This document shows, one piece after another, positions 15,455 to 23,768 of a stretch of 45,805 nt of DNA. Source of the stretch: Armatimonadota bacterium (lineage in GTDB: Bacteria > Armatimonadota > Armatimonadia > Armatimonadales > Armatimonadaceae); contig JAPLCP010000071.1 in assembly GCA_026392155.1 (NCBI GenBank), positions 1-45,805 of the forward strand, read 5' to 3'. A program made the translations under genes and the position numbers. The notes beneath the pieces were generated by a model, which saw only the letters and a program-made list of their open reading frames with translations, made no database searches and was not told the origin of the DNA. Each line of letters starts with the position of its first letter. Position 1 is the stretch's first letter.

Positions 15455-17242
15455 ACTACTGAAAGAGGCCAGGTCTCGCCCTCAAAAGAGATCGAAATAG
15501 AATTGCACGAAAATATTGTTCTCGCCAAGCGAGAGATCACAGACAACCTGGATCAAATCCTCGCCGTCTTACCGGAGCGGGTGCTCGCCGCTCTGGCGCC
15601 GCACTTAGAGGAACACTCCGATCTTTTGGAGCTGGTGCTTGACCTAGGTCGCCCTGCGGAGGCGCGCTTTGGCAACAACCTCCAGATCGAGCTCCTGCCT
15701 GCCAGTGACGATCCCCTAGATCCGGCCAACGAGGTGACCCTGGACGATATTGCCCATATCACCAGCCGTATCTCGGACTTTGGCTTCGACAACCGCGCCG
15801 GGATCGAGCGCACGCTCCACCGCATCTCCTGCATCCGCAACCGTGGCGATCATGTGATCGGGCTGACGCTGCGTATTGGCCGCGCGGTCTATGGCACCGT
15901 GGACATTATCCGGGACATTGTCGAGAGCGGGAAGTCTATTCTCATGCTGGGCCGCCCCGGTGTGGGCAAGACCACCAAGCTGCGCGAAGTGGCCCGTATT
16001 CTCTCCGCAGAGTTTCGCAAGCGCGTCGTGATCGTGGACACGTCCAATGAGATCGCGGGTGATGGTGACATCCCGCACCCAGCGATTGGTCGCTCGCGGC
16101 GCATGCAGGTCAAGCGGCCTGAGGAGCAGCATGCGGTGATGATCGAAGCCGTCGAGAACCACATGCCACAGGTGATCGTGATAGACGAGATCGGCACTGA
16201 GCAGGAAGCCTTCGCCGCCCGCACGATCGCGGAGCGAGGCGTCCAGCTTGTAGGAACAGCGCACGGCAATACCCTGGAGAACTTGCTGCTCAACCCGACC
16301 CTCTCAGACTTAGTTGGTGGTATCCAGACCGTGACCCTGGGCGATGAAGAGGCCAAGCGGCGTGGCTCCCAGAAAACGGTGCTGGAGCGCAAAGCCCCTC
16401 CGACTTTCGAGGTGATTATCGAGATCCTGGAAGTGGATAAGCTCGCCATCCACCACGATGTTGCCAAAGTGGTGGACAAGATGCTCCGTGGCCAGCTCCC
16501 GCGCCCCGAGATTCGCGTCCGCAACACGGGTGGCATTGTCGAGGTCGTGCAGAAAGCCGAGCTCCCCCCGGACCGTCCGGGGGAACAGACCGGCGGCACG
16601 TATGGAATGACCTTTGACCCAGAACCTACCCCTTACTCCCCTTCCTTGGAACAGGGAAGGGGCCGGGGGATGGGCTCTGGGATGGGCTCTGGGATGGGCT
16701 CTGGGATGGGCTCTGGGATGGGTTCAGAGCGTGGGACGGGTACGGAGCGCAAAAGCTTCCGTCAGGAGGGTAAAACCGTTCACCTGTTCCCCTACGGCGT
16801 CTCCCGCTCCCGCCTAGAGCGGGCGATGGTCAATCTTCGCGTGCCAGGAGTCGTGGCTAGGGACATGAAAGATGCGGATCTGATTGTCGCGCTCAAGGCC
16901 ACGTCGCGCCGGGAGCCCGCCAAGCTCCACGAGGCACGGGGCAAGAACATCCCGACCTATATCGTCCGTAGCAACACCTACATCCAGATCGAGAGTGCGC
17001 TTCGTGAGGTCTTCGGCCTCCAGCCCACCGTGCTCCCCACCGATGAAGAGGCCGCGATCTCCGAAGCCTCAGATGCCATTGAGCATGTGCAAGCCACCGG
17101 TGAGGCCGTCGAGCTTGCACCACAAAATGCGTATGTCCGGCGCTTGCAACATCAATTAGTGGAACGCGCCGAGCTGGGCAGCGAGTCCATCGGCGTCGAA
17201 CCACGGCGGCGTCTGAAGATCTTGCCCAGCATAGCCGTTTAA
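15452..17242 (+). CDS. AAA ATPase with R3H domain (SpoIIIAA/Ycf45-like)
   Basis: The ATPase domain is SpoIIIAA/Ycf45-like: Walker A GRPGVGKTTK near residue 167 and Walker B QVIVIDEIGTEQEA near 240. A DADLIVALKATSR to IPTYIVRSNTYIQIE block follows in the C-terminal third, and an R3H single-stranded nucleic-acid-binding motif ends the protein (AYVRRLQHQLVER...GVEPRRRLKI). Such proteins are thought to act on nucleic acids; the precise role is unknown. Residues about 369-430 are a low-complexity linker encoded by palindromes and a 12-bp tandem repeat giving MGSG units. The only good start is GTG at 15452, next to a TATAAT. At 596 residues it is longer than typical relatives mainly because of this linker. 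Confidence 0.88.
   Translation: MTTERGQVSPSKEIEIELHENIVLAKREITDNLDQILAVLPERVLAALAPHLEEHSDLLELVLDLGRPAEARFGNNLQIELLPASDDPLDPANEVTLDDIAHITSRISDFGFDNRAGIERTLHRISCIRNRGDHVIGLTLRIGRAVYGTVDIIRDIVESGKSILMLGRPGVGKTTKLREVARILSAEFRKRVVIVDTSNEIAGDGDIPHPAIGRSRRMQVKRPEEQHAVMIEAVENHMPQVIVIDEIGTEQEAFAARTIAERGVQLVGTAHGNTLENLLLNPTLSDLVGGIQTVTLGDEEAKRRGSQKTVLERKAPPTFEVIIEILEVDKLAIHHDVAKVVDKMLRGQLPRPEIRVRNTGGIVEVVQKAELPPDRPGEQTGGTYGMTFDPEPTPYSPSLEQGRGRGMGSGMGSGMGSGMGSGMGSERGTGTERKSFRQEGKTVHLFPYGVSRSRLERAMVNLRVPGVVARDMKDADLIVALKATSRREPAKLHEARGKNIPTYIVRSNTYIQIESALREVFGLQPTVLPTDEEAAISEASDAIEHVQATGEAVELAPQNAYVRRLQHQLVERAELGSESIGVEPRRRLKILPSIAV
16565..16726. repeat. Palindromes and 12-bp tandem repeat inside the ATPase gene
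   Basis: CCCCCGGAC (16565-16573) and GTCCGGGGG (16575-16583) form a near-perfect palindrome. Positions 16617-16680 are the reverse of the family repeat at 3296 (C-rich arm ending CCTTCC, then GGAAGG, then CCGGGGGATGGG). From 16667 the unit GGGATGGGCTCT occurs four times exactly and once with changes, to 16726. All of it stays in frame. Confidence 0.8.
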
Positions 17243-17252
17243 AATATGAAGG

Positions 17253-17270
17253 CTCACGGGAACCCGTGAG
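17253..17270 (+). terminator. Hairpin after the ATPase gene
   Basis: CTCACGGG (17253-17260) pairs exactly with CCCGTGAG (17263-17270) across a two-base loop, ten bases after the stop codon. No T run follows, so termination is plausible but not proven. The following 100 bases contain a second possible stem, CAGCC with GGCTG. Confidence 0.5.
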
Positions 17271-17371
17271 TCTCATCAGCCCTGGAAGAGCGGCTGGGTC
17301 GCAAAGCCTTTGTCGGGCTGGGATGCGGCCTTTACTTTTCGGTTTGCCTTCGGCTCTAATAACCCATCCTG

Positions 17372-17386
17372 TATAATGCGTCTGTG
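17372..17386 (+). promoter_or_regulatory. Leaderless promoter of the DUF6785-type gene
   Basis: TATAAT (17372-17377) is followed by six bases and then the GTG at 17384. No clear -35 box is seen 17 bases upstream. Confidence 0.6.
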
Positions 17387-19336
17387 AACCAACGTGCTGT
17401 GACGCCGCGTGCTCTCTTTATTGGGATCGCTTTTGCTTTGTTCTTTGCAGCGGTGACGCCCTACAACGACTTCAAGGTAGCGGCGACCTACATTGCGGGA
17501 ACGCAGTTTCCCATTGGGGCGCTCTTTATTCTGTTTGTCTTTGCCTTCGCCATCAATGCCTTACTGCGCACGGTCGCGCCCAAGGCCGTGTTCCAGCGCG
17601 GGGAGCTTCTGACGATCTGGACACTGATTCTCGTGGCATCGGGGATACCGTCGTCGGGGATGATGCGCTACTTTATCCCCGAGATCGTCGCCCACAAAGC
17701 CTTCGCCGACGACACGAACAACTGGGAGCAGAAGTTTCTAAACCAGCTTCCCAAGTGGACTCAGTTTCAGGACAAAGCCGCCGCCGATGCGTTTTTCAAC
17801 GGCTACCACAAGGGCGAGGAGCGGATTCCCTGGGAGGCGTGGCGCGGACCGCTCTTTTTCTGGGGAATGCTAGCGATGCTCTTTCTGCTGGCCACTTTTG
17901 CGAGCTGCTCTCTCCTGCGCCGCCAGTGGGTGGAGAATGAGAAGTTCTCCTTTCCTCTCGTCACCCTCCCTCTCATGATCGCCGAGGACCCGGAGCCGGG
18001 GCGGAAAGTGAATGCCTTTTTCCGTAACCCGGTGCTCTGGGGTGGGGTGCTCTTTAGTACCATCATCCACACAATCAAGGGCCTGCACCTGCTCTACCCC
18101 TCGATCCCCGATATTAACTTAGAGTGGTCCTTCAATGACTTTCTCACCGTGCGCCCATGGAACCTGATTGGCTGGTTTCCGGCACGAATTCTTCTTATGG
18201 TGGTAGGAATCGCCTACTTGCTCCCTGCTGAGGTCTGCTTCTCGCTCTGGTTCTTCTTTTTGGTCTTCAAGGCGCAGGTGATGCTCTGTGGGTTCTACAA
18301 CTGGCTCATGCCGGGGCCACAGGGCTACAGCGATACCAACTTCTCCGCACTCCAAGCCTACGGCGGCGGGATTGCTCTGGTGCTCTGGACTCTCTGGACG
18401 GGGCGGCGGCACTTTAGTGATATTGTGGAAAAAGCGCTGGGTGGCCCCCGTGCCAAGGACATTGACGACTCGGGGGAGCTGCTCTCCTACCGCACGGCAC
18501 TGATCTGTCTGTTTATCGCCTACGGGGGAATTGCTCTCTGGCTGACCATGGCCGGTGTCTCGATCCTACTGACCCTGGTCTCGCTGGTCACCATGACACT
18601 AGGGCTGATCACGATCTCCTGGGCGGTCTGTCAGGCGGGCCTTGTGTTCATGGCCCAGCCCTATGGCTCCATTGACATCTTCTCGTTTCTCTTTGGCACC
18701 GCGCCGTTTAAGACCAGCGAGCTTTTCACGATGACCCGCTGGGAGACCATGTTCCTCTTCGACCCCCGCGAGATGCTCGCGCCCTCCGTGATGATGGGTG
18801 CCAAGACCACCGAGGTTGCCCCTAAAAACACACGCCCTCTGATGACAGCCATGATCGTGACGGTTCTCCTGGCGTTCGCCGTCTCACTCTACGCCAGCCT
18901 GGCACTGCCCTACTACAACGGCGGTGGCAACTCGCTCAACAATCTCTTTACCTACAAGTGGAGCCCCGAGAAGCCGCTAAACTTCCTCGGTGGCGCGGCC
19001 TCTGTCCCGTTTAAGGGCGATCTCAGCAATGGCCTGCACCTGCTCACGGGCTTTGTGGTCTTTCTGGGGCTGCTGATCCTGCGGGCGCAGTTCAACTTCG
19101 GCGTCCACCCCATCGGGATTCTCTGCGCGGGTGTCTGGGCGATCAAGATGCTCTGGCTCTCGCTCTTTATCGGCTGGTTTGCCAAAAGTATCATCCAGCG
19201 CTACGGCGGCATGAAAGGCTACCAGTTCTTTCTGCCATTTTTCCTGGGCCTCGTTCTGGGCGATGTTATCAACTCCGCCATCTGGGTCGGCCTCGGCTAC
19301 GCCACCAATGTCGGCTACATGGTCATGCCCAACTAA
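17384..19336 (+). CDS. Large polytopic membrane protein, DUF6785-like
   Basis: The 650-residue protein has about 14 hydrophobic segments spread along its length. It resembles the DUF6785/DUF6784 membrane proteins known mainly from Planctomycetes, Verrucomicrobia and Armatimonadota. Typical parts are an early VAPKAVFQRGELLTIW segment, ENEKFSFPLVTLPLMIAED after the fourth helix, and a late NFGVHPIGILCAG segment. Those proteins recall oligopeptide-type transporters, but no substrate is known. A loop of about 60 residues at 100-160 is rich in Trp and charged residues. It starts with GTG at a leaderless promoter and is probably transcribed alone, because a new promoter follows at 19356. Confidence 0.7.
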   Translation: MNQRAVTPRALFIGIAFALFFAAVTPYNDFKVAATYIAGTQFPIGALFILFVFAFAINALLRTVAPKAVFQRGELLTIWTLILVASGIPSSGMMRYFIPEIVAHKAFADDTNNWEQKFLNQLPKWTQFQDKAAADAFFNGYHKGEERIPWEAWRGPLFFWGMLAMLFLLATFASCSLLRRQWVENEKFSFPLVTLPLMIAEDPEPGRKVNAFFRNPVLWGGVLFSTIIHTIKGLHLLYPSIPDINLEWSFNDFLTVRPWNLIGWFPARILLMVVGIAYLLPAEVCFSLWFFFLVFKAQVMLCGFYNWLMPGPQGYSDTNFSALQAYGGGIALVLWTLWTGRRHFSDIVEKALGGPRAKDIDDSGELLSYRTALICLFIAYGGIALWLTMAGVSILLTLVSLVTMTLGLITISWAVCQAGLVFMAQPYGSIDIFSFLFGTAPFKTSELFTMTRWETMFLFDPREMLAPSVMMGAKTTEVAPKNTRPLMTAMIVTVLLAFAVSLYASLALPYYNGGGNSLNNLFTYKWSPEKPLNFLGGAASVPFKGDLSNGLHLLTGFVVFLGLLILRAQFNFGVHPIGILCAGVWAIKMLWLSLFIGWFAKSIIQRYGGMKGYQFFLPFFLGLVLGDVINSAIWVGLGYATNVGYMVMPN

Positions 19337-19353
19337 CGTTTTTGGGAACTCAA

Positions 19354-19420
19354 GCGGGTAAAATAGAGTCGTTCAAACAGGGCTTCGTGCCCAAAACCTA
19401 TAAGGATAGTTTTTAACATG
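19354..19420 (+). promoter_or_regulatory. Promoter and leader of the peroxiredoxin run
   Basis: GGTAAAAT near 19354-19361 is the likely -10 box. The leader of about 50 bases contains GGGC-TTCGT-GCCC (19380-19392), and the ribosome site AAGGAT lies about ten bases before the ATG at 19418. Unlike many genes here, this one has a real leader. Confidence 0.5.
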
Positions 19421-19969
19421 CTCGTTGGTAAACCCGCACCTGACTTTACCGCACCCGCCGCTTTTCCGGGCGATGGCGCTGCTGACCCGATCAAGAATAT
19501 CTCCCTCTCGGACTACCGAGGCAAGTGGCTGGTCTTTTTCTGGTACCCGCTCGACTTTACGTTTATCTGCCCGACCGAGATTCTAGCGCTCGCGGATCGC
19601 CTGGAAGAGTTCCAAGACGTGGACTGCGAGATTCTCGGCGCTTCGACGGACTCTGTCTACTCCCACCGCGCTTGGGTGCGCACGCCCCGCGACCAGAATG
19701 GAATTGCGGGAACGAACTACCCGATTATCGCCGACATGACGCGCGAGATCGCGGCCAGCTACGGCGTGCTGATCGAGGAGGCTGGGCACTCGCTCCGTGG
19801 TCTGTTTATCATTGACCCCAATGGCGTGGTGCAGCACTCCACGATCAACGCCAACAACGTGGGGCGCAACGTGGACGAAGTTCTGCGTACGCTTCAGGCG
19901 TTCCAGTCCGGTGGGCTCTGCGCCGCTAACTGGAAGCCAGGTGTCAAGAACCTGACGCCGGGAAGCTAA
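19418..19969 (+). CDS. Typical 2-Cys peroxiredoxin (AhpC/Prx1 type)
   Basis: This protein should reduce hydrogen peroxide and organic peroxides in the cytoplasm. The peroxidatic Cys51 lies in DFTFICPTEIL and the likely resolving Cys168 in GGLCAANWKPG near the C-terminus, as in typical 2-Cys enzymes. The length of 183 residues is normal. A redoxin with a CXXC motif follows six bases later and may act in the same redox system. It opens a run of five closely spaced genes to 23229. Confidence 0.93.
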   Translation: MLVGKPAPDFTAPAAFPGDGAADPIKNISLSDYRGKWLVFFWYPLDFTFICPTEILALADRLEEFQDVDCEILGASTDSVYSHRAWVRTPRDQNGIAGTNYPIIADMTREIAASYGVLIEEAGHSLRGLFIIDPNGVVQHSTINANNVGRNVDEVLRTLQAFQSGGLCAANWKPGVKNLTPGS

Positions 19970-19975
19970 GTTTCT

Positions 19976-20428
19976 ATGCCCCTGCGAACCGGTTCCCCGC
20001 TGCCGGAGCTTACCGGCGCGACCGAGTGGCGCAATGGCGACGTGAGCCGAGAGTCTCTTCTCGGCTCGCCCGTCTTGATCCATTTCTGGTCGCTCTCTTG
20101 CTATATTTGTAAAGGCAATCTCCCGCGCCTGAAAGAGTGGAAAGAGACGTATGGTCCACAAGGACTGAAAGTCATCGCCGTTCACATGCCGCGCGAGGAA
20201 GATGAGACCGATATTTCAAAAGTCGAGGCCGCACTGGAGCAGTTCTCCATCACCGAGCCCTGCGCCATAGACAATGAGCACAAGCTCACTGAGGCATTTG
20301 GCAACGACCAAGCCTGGGTGCCCTACTACTTTCTCTTCGACGCCGACGGCAACCTTAAGAGCCGCGGCGCTGGCCAAGCCGCCGCCGATGTGCTCGCGGG
20401 CGCACTGGCGCGCCTGTTTCCTCAGTAA
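19976..20428 (+). CDS. TlpA-like thioredoxin-fold redoxin
   Basis: A 150-residue thioredoxin-fold protein. LIHFWSLSCYICKGNLPRLK carries the redox pair Cys42 and Cys45 (CYIC), followed by the typical LKVIAVHMPREEDE strand-helix and the cis-proline region WVPYYFLFDADGN. There is no signal peptide, so it is probably cytoplasmic. It may help recycle the peroxiredoxin encoded just upstream; this is inferred from position only. Confidence 0.82.
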   Translation: MPLRTGSPLPELTGATEWRNGDVSRESLLGSPVLIHFWSLSCYICKGNLPRLKEWKETYGPQGLKVIAVHMPREEDETDISKVEAALEQFSITEPCAIDNEHKLTEAFGNDQAWVPYYFLFDADGNLKSRGAGQAAADVLAGALARLFPQ

Positions 20429-20434
20429 CGACCT

Positions 20435-21199
20435 ATGAAAAAACTGAAATCAACTCGTGATGAGCACCTGCTCACACCCCAGCGCCCACACCGTGGCGAG
20501 GCCTGGCCGACCGATTCGTGGCGTGTCCTGCGTATCCAGAGCGAGTTTGTCCAGGGCTTCGATGCCCTCGGCGACCTTGGCCCTGCCGTCACCATCTTTG
20601 GCTCGGCGCGCACCAAGCCCGATGATCCGCAGTATCTTGCGACGGTTGACACGGCACGGCTTCTGGGCGAGGCGGGTTTTAATATTATTACCGGGGGCGG
20701 GCCTGGGATCATGGAGGCGGGCAACAAAGGCGCAAGCGAGGCCAATGTCGAGAGCGTCGGGCTCAATATCGAGCTTCCCTTTGAGCAGCACATCAACCCC
20801 TACTGCACCGAGACGATTGACTTCCACTACTTCTTTGTACGAAAGACCATGCTGGTGCGCTACGCCCAAGCCTTTGTGATCTTCCCTGGTGGCTTTGGCA
20901 CACTAGACGAGCTGATGGAATCCCTCACGCTTATCCAAACGGGCAAGATCCACAACTTCCCCGTGATTCTGGTAGGCACTGCGTTCTGGGGCGGCTTGGT
21001 CGAGTGGCTACGAAACACGGTACTGGTAGATGGAAAGATTAGCCCTAATGATATGAACTTGTTCTACCTGGTAGACTCCCCCGAAGAAGTGCGCGATATT
21101 ATCGTCCACGCGGTTCGGGGGGAGTCGGATCAGGAAGAGCGCGAGGAAAAAGCACGGCAGGAGACCGCAAAGGTCTACGCGCCCTACCCGTTCTCCTAA
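20435..21199 (+). CDS. LOG family (TIGR00730-type) Rossmann-fold protein
   Basis: LOG proteins are nucleoside 5-prime-monophosphate phosphoribohydrolases, first known from cytokinin activation. The nucleotide-binding motif GGGPGIMEAGNKGA and the signature PGGFGTLDELME are both present. The 254-residue length matches the longer bacterial form. The gene lies six bases after the redoxin gene. Its true substrate in bacteria is uncertain; purine ribonucleotides are the usual proposal. Confidence 0.9.
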   Translation: MKKLKSTRDEHLLTPQRPHRGEAWPTDSWRVLRIQSEFVQGFDALGDLGPAVTIFGSARTKPDDPQYLATVDTARLLGEAGFNIITGGGPGIMEAGNKGASEANVESVGLNIELPFEQHINPYCTETIDFHYFFVRKTMLVRYAQAFVIFPGGFGTLDELMESLTLIQTGKIHNFPVILVGTAFWGGLVEWLRNTVLVDGKISPNDMNLFYLVDSPEEVRDIIVHAVRGESDQEEREEKARQETAKVYAPYPFS

Positions 21200-21202
21200 G
21201 CC

Positions 21203-22180
21203 ATGCCCACTCCTCTACGATTTGCACTACTCGACCATATCGAAGCCCCACAGGAGCGTCCCTCGGCGGAGGTCTACGAGGAGGTGGCGGGCTACGTGCG
21301 CCTCGCCGACACACTGGGCTTTGACTACTACTGGTTCAGCGAGCACCACCGCTATGTGCACTATGGCCATCTCCCATGGCCGATGCTCCTGGCGCTGCAT
21401 CTGGCATCACAGACAAAACAGATTCAGCTTGGGACGGCGATTATCTGCCTGAATCTTCACCATCCGCTGGCTATCGCGGAGCAGAGTGTGGTCGCGGATC
21501 TACTCATGCGGGAGAGGCTCGCGCCCGGCTTTGGCAGTGGCAGCTCTCCTACGGAGTCCGTGCTCTTTGGTAAAGAGCTCGTGTCTGAACAAGAGCGCCA
21601 CGCCCACTTTGCCGAGGCGCTGGGGCAGATTCTGGCGAGCTGGCATGATTCGGAGAGCCTGCCGAAAGCAAGTCCAACGCTCCACGCCCGGAGCTGGCAG
21701 GCGGTCAATAGTGTCGGGAGTGCGCAGAACGCCGGAAGGCTCGGGGTGAACATGATGTACTCTCATCTGCGCACCCCCGAGCAGTATAAACAGTACCGTC
21801 AGGCGTATTTAGACGCGGGTGGCACGGGCCTGATTGCGGCCAACCGCCCCGTCTATGTTGGTGTTGACGATGCCACGGCAATCGCGGAGCTAGAGCCCGC
21901 ACTTCGGACGCTCTGGCGGCGCTTTCGTAGCGAGGGCAAGATTCCCGCGGAGACACCTGAGCCAGGCGACCCGTACGCTCTCTGCGGACATCCGATTAAC
22001 TTTCTGGTCGGTGGCCCGGAGAGCGTGGCGAGGCAGATCGCGACGCTCCGCGCCGAGACGGACTTCGATGTGATCAACCTAGAGCCGAGCTGGGCGGGCC
22101 TCACGCCAGAACAGATTCGTCGCACGATCTGCCATCTCGCAGAGGCAGTACGCCCCGCACTGGGTACACTCTCACCGTGA
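21203..22180 (+). CDS. LLM-class flavin-dependent oxidoreductase
   Basis: The 325-residue protein has the TIM-barrel pattern of bacterial luciferase-like monooxygenases: YYWFSEHHR near residue 43, IQLGTAIICLNLHHPLAIAE, and a C-terminal FLVGGPESVARQI. Family members use reduced FMN or F420 to oxidise organic substrates. It lies three bases after the LOG gene and shares four bases with the next gene, which encodes an acyl-CoA dehydrogenase-like protein. The pair recalls two-enzyme flavin monooxygenase systems such as DszA/DszC, but the substrate is unknown. Confidence 0.85.
   Translation: MPTPLRFALLDHIEAPQERPSAEVYEEVAGYVRLADTLGFDYYWFSEHHRYVHYGHLPWPMLLALHLASQTKQIQLGTAIICLNLHHPLAIAEQSVVADLLMRERLAPGFGSGSSPTESVLFGKELVSEQERHAHFAEALGQILASWHDSESLPKASPTLHARSWQAVNSVGSAQNAGRLGVNMMYSHLRTPEQYKQYRQAYLDAGGTGLIAANRPVYVGVDDATAIAELEPALRTLWRRFRSEGKIPAETPEPGDPYALCGHPINFLVGGPESVARQIATLRAETDFDVINLEPSWAGLTPEQIRRTICHLAEAVRPALGTLSP
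22165..22179 (+). promoter_or_regulatory. Internal leaderless promoter before 22177
   Basis: GGGTACACT, with TACACT at 22165-22170, lies six bases before the GTG at 22177, inside the end of the LLM gene. It could give separate expression of the downstream gene. Confidence 0.5.
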
Positions 22181-23229
22181 CAGAGCAAGAGACTTCCCGC
22201 CTTTCCGAGGCCCGGCGGATTTGTGACACGCTTTTGGAGCCCAACGCCGAGCGCGTGGACCGGAGTGGGCAGGTGCCACGTGAGAACTTAGAGGCGCTCG
22301 CCGCCGCTGGGCTTGCCGATGGGACGTTTGGCAGCGATGCCTTTCGTCGGGCTTTTGTGGAGCTGCTCTGCGCGGCGTGTGGGACGACGTATTTTATCCT
22401 GACACAGCATCTAGGCTCGTGCGGACAGATCGCCAGCAGCAGTAACACAGCCCTGCGGGAGCGCTTTCTGGCGGAGATGATCATGGGAAAGCACTATGTC
22501 GGGGTAGGGTTTGGCCACCTGCGCCGCCCTCAGCCGATGCTCCGGGCCACACCAGTTCCCGGTGGCTGGCTTCTTAGTGGCGTCGCGCCGTGGGTCACGG
22601 GCTGGCCTACTCTTTCGGCGACGATCTACGGGGCACACCTGCCCGACGGACGGCATATCTATCTCTACGTCCCAGCGCGTGAAGACAAGCATCAGCAAGT
22701 CTCCACGCCTCTGCCTCTCTGCGCGATGGGGGCTACAGAGACTGTCGAGGCCACCCTCACCGATCTCTTTGTCCCCACGTCCGACTGGGTGCGCGACGGC
22801 TCACCCGAGCAGCTCGCCGCCAGCGACACGGCCAATTTATGCAGCAATGTCGCCCCGATGCTAGGCGTTACACGAGGCAGTATTGCCCTTCTCAGACAGC
22901 TTGCCACAAAGAAGCCCTTCCCCGTGCTCTCCCAAGCTGCCGATGCCCTCCAGACCGAGCTTGAGCAGTGCCGCGAGCGTTGTTTTACGCTCAGTGGTAG
23001 CGATAAGTCCGCACCCGAGTGGCGCGAACACGCCCTTCAGGCACGCACTTGGGCCATCGAGCTAGGCGTCCGCGCAGCCCACACGGGAGTGGCAGCGGCA
23101 TCGGGTGGGGCCAACAGCCTGGATCACCCCGCCCAGCGCCGGATGCGCGAGGCAATGTTCTACACACTTTTTCAGCAAACCAGCGAGATTCTGCAAGGCA
23201 CCGTCACAAGGCTAGCACGACTGTCCTAG
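22177..23229 (+). CDS. Acyl-CoA dehydrogenase-like flavoprotein
   Basis: The 350-residue protein has the helical N-terminus, central beta domain (GGWLLSGVAPWVTGWP) and C-terminal four-helix region of the acyl-CoA dehydrogenase superfamily. Conserved residues for acyl-CoA oxidation are not clear, so it may belong to the DszC/HpaB-like monooxygenase branch or another oxidoreductase group. The start GTG overlaps the upstream TGA (GTGA). Its stop TAG shares a CTAG with the stop of the opposite gene at 23226. It closes the run that began at 19418. Confidence 0.75.
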   Translation: MTEQETSRLSEARRICDTLLEPNAERVDRSGQVPRENLEALAAAGLADGTFGSDAFRRAFVELLCAACGTTYFILTQHLGSCGQIASSSNTALRERFLAEMIMGKHYVGVGFGHLRRPQPMLRATPVPGGWLLSGVAPWVTGWPTLSATIYGAHLPDGRHIYLYVPAREDKHQQVSTPLPLCAMGATETVEATLTDLFVPTSDWVRDGSPEQLAASDTANLCSNVAPMLGVTRGSIALLRQLATKKPFPVLSQAADALQTELEQCRERCFTLSGSDKSAPEWREHALQARTWAIELGVRAAHTGVAAASGGANSLDHPAQRRMREAMFYTLFQQTSEILQGTVTRLARLS

Positions 23230-23720
23230 AACTCGTCGGTGCCGAGCAGCTCTTTTTCCATATTGTCAGCGGCTTCGGCGGCAATGCGAATGGCCTGACG
23301 GATATAGGCGGAAGAGGCGTTGCCGGGGATGTCCACGCGGTAGTAGGCGCTCCAAGCTCCGCCCTCACCCTTCTCGACTTGAAACGCACCGAACTTGTAG
23401 TGCTTGGTGAGCAGCTTCTCTAGTACCTCCGCGCTAGGCCGTTCCTTGCCTTTCCAGCACACCGACCAGACTTCACGCGTCGCCACTTCCGTGGTCATAG
23501 GCTCCGTAATTTTCTCAACCGCTCCCCGAATAAAGATCAGCTGCGAGCGCTTCTCATCGTCCCACTGAATCTCAACACTGTAATCGCCATCTTTATCAAG
23601 TTTGTAGGCATACTTCGTCGCCTTGATCGTCGCCTCAAACGGATCAGCTTTTGGTTTAGAGACAGCAGGGTCTTGTGAAGAGCTTAACGCTAGAAGCGCA
23701 AGGTAGGGTGCAAAAAACAT
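23226..23720 (-). CDS. Small exported protein of unknown function
   Basis: The 164-residue protein begins with a short hydrophobic leader (FFAPYLALLALSSS) suggesting export, then a Lys/Asp-rich domain of alternating strands and helices. The pattern of WSVCWKGKERPSAEVLEKLL and the C-terminal amphipathic helix is loosely YbjN-like, but I am not sure. It lies 48 bases downstream of the fucosidase gene on the same strand, with GAGAGG before the start. The stop overlaps the convergent gene. Confidence 0.6.
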   Translation of the reverse strand: MFFAPYLALLALSSSQDPAVSKPKADPFEATIKATKYAYKLDKDGDYSVEIQWDDEKRSQLIFIRGAVEKITEPMTTEVATREVWSVCWKGKERPSAEVLEKLLTKHYKFGAFQVEKGEGGAWSAYYRVDIPGNASSAYIRQAIRIAAEAADNMEKELLGTDEF

Positions 23721-23768
23721 GGGATTAGATTCCTCTCAGTTCAATAGAAACAGTAGAGCCTGCCTGCG

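Noticed and set aside
17253-17380. Possible c-di-GMP riboswitch (CGCAAAGCC) or, on the minus strand, a hammerhead core (CTGATGAG).
   Set aside because: Only one short motif of each is present. The other conserved parts (GEMM tetraloop receptor and second helix; the hammerhead GAAA after stem II) are missing.
23019-23423. Plus-strand frame of 134 codons across the convergent junction.
   Set aside because: It is out of frame with the real genes on both sides and has no start signals.
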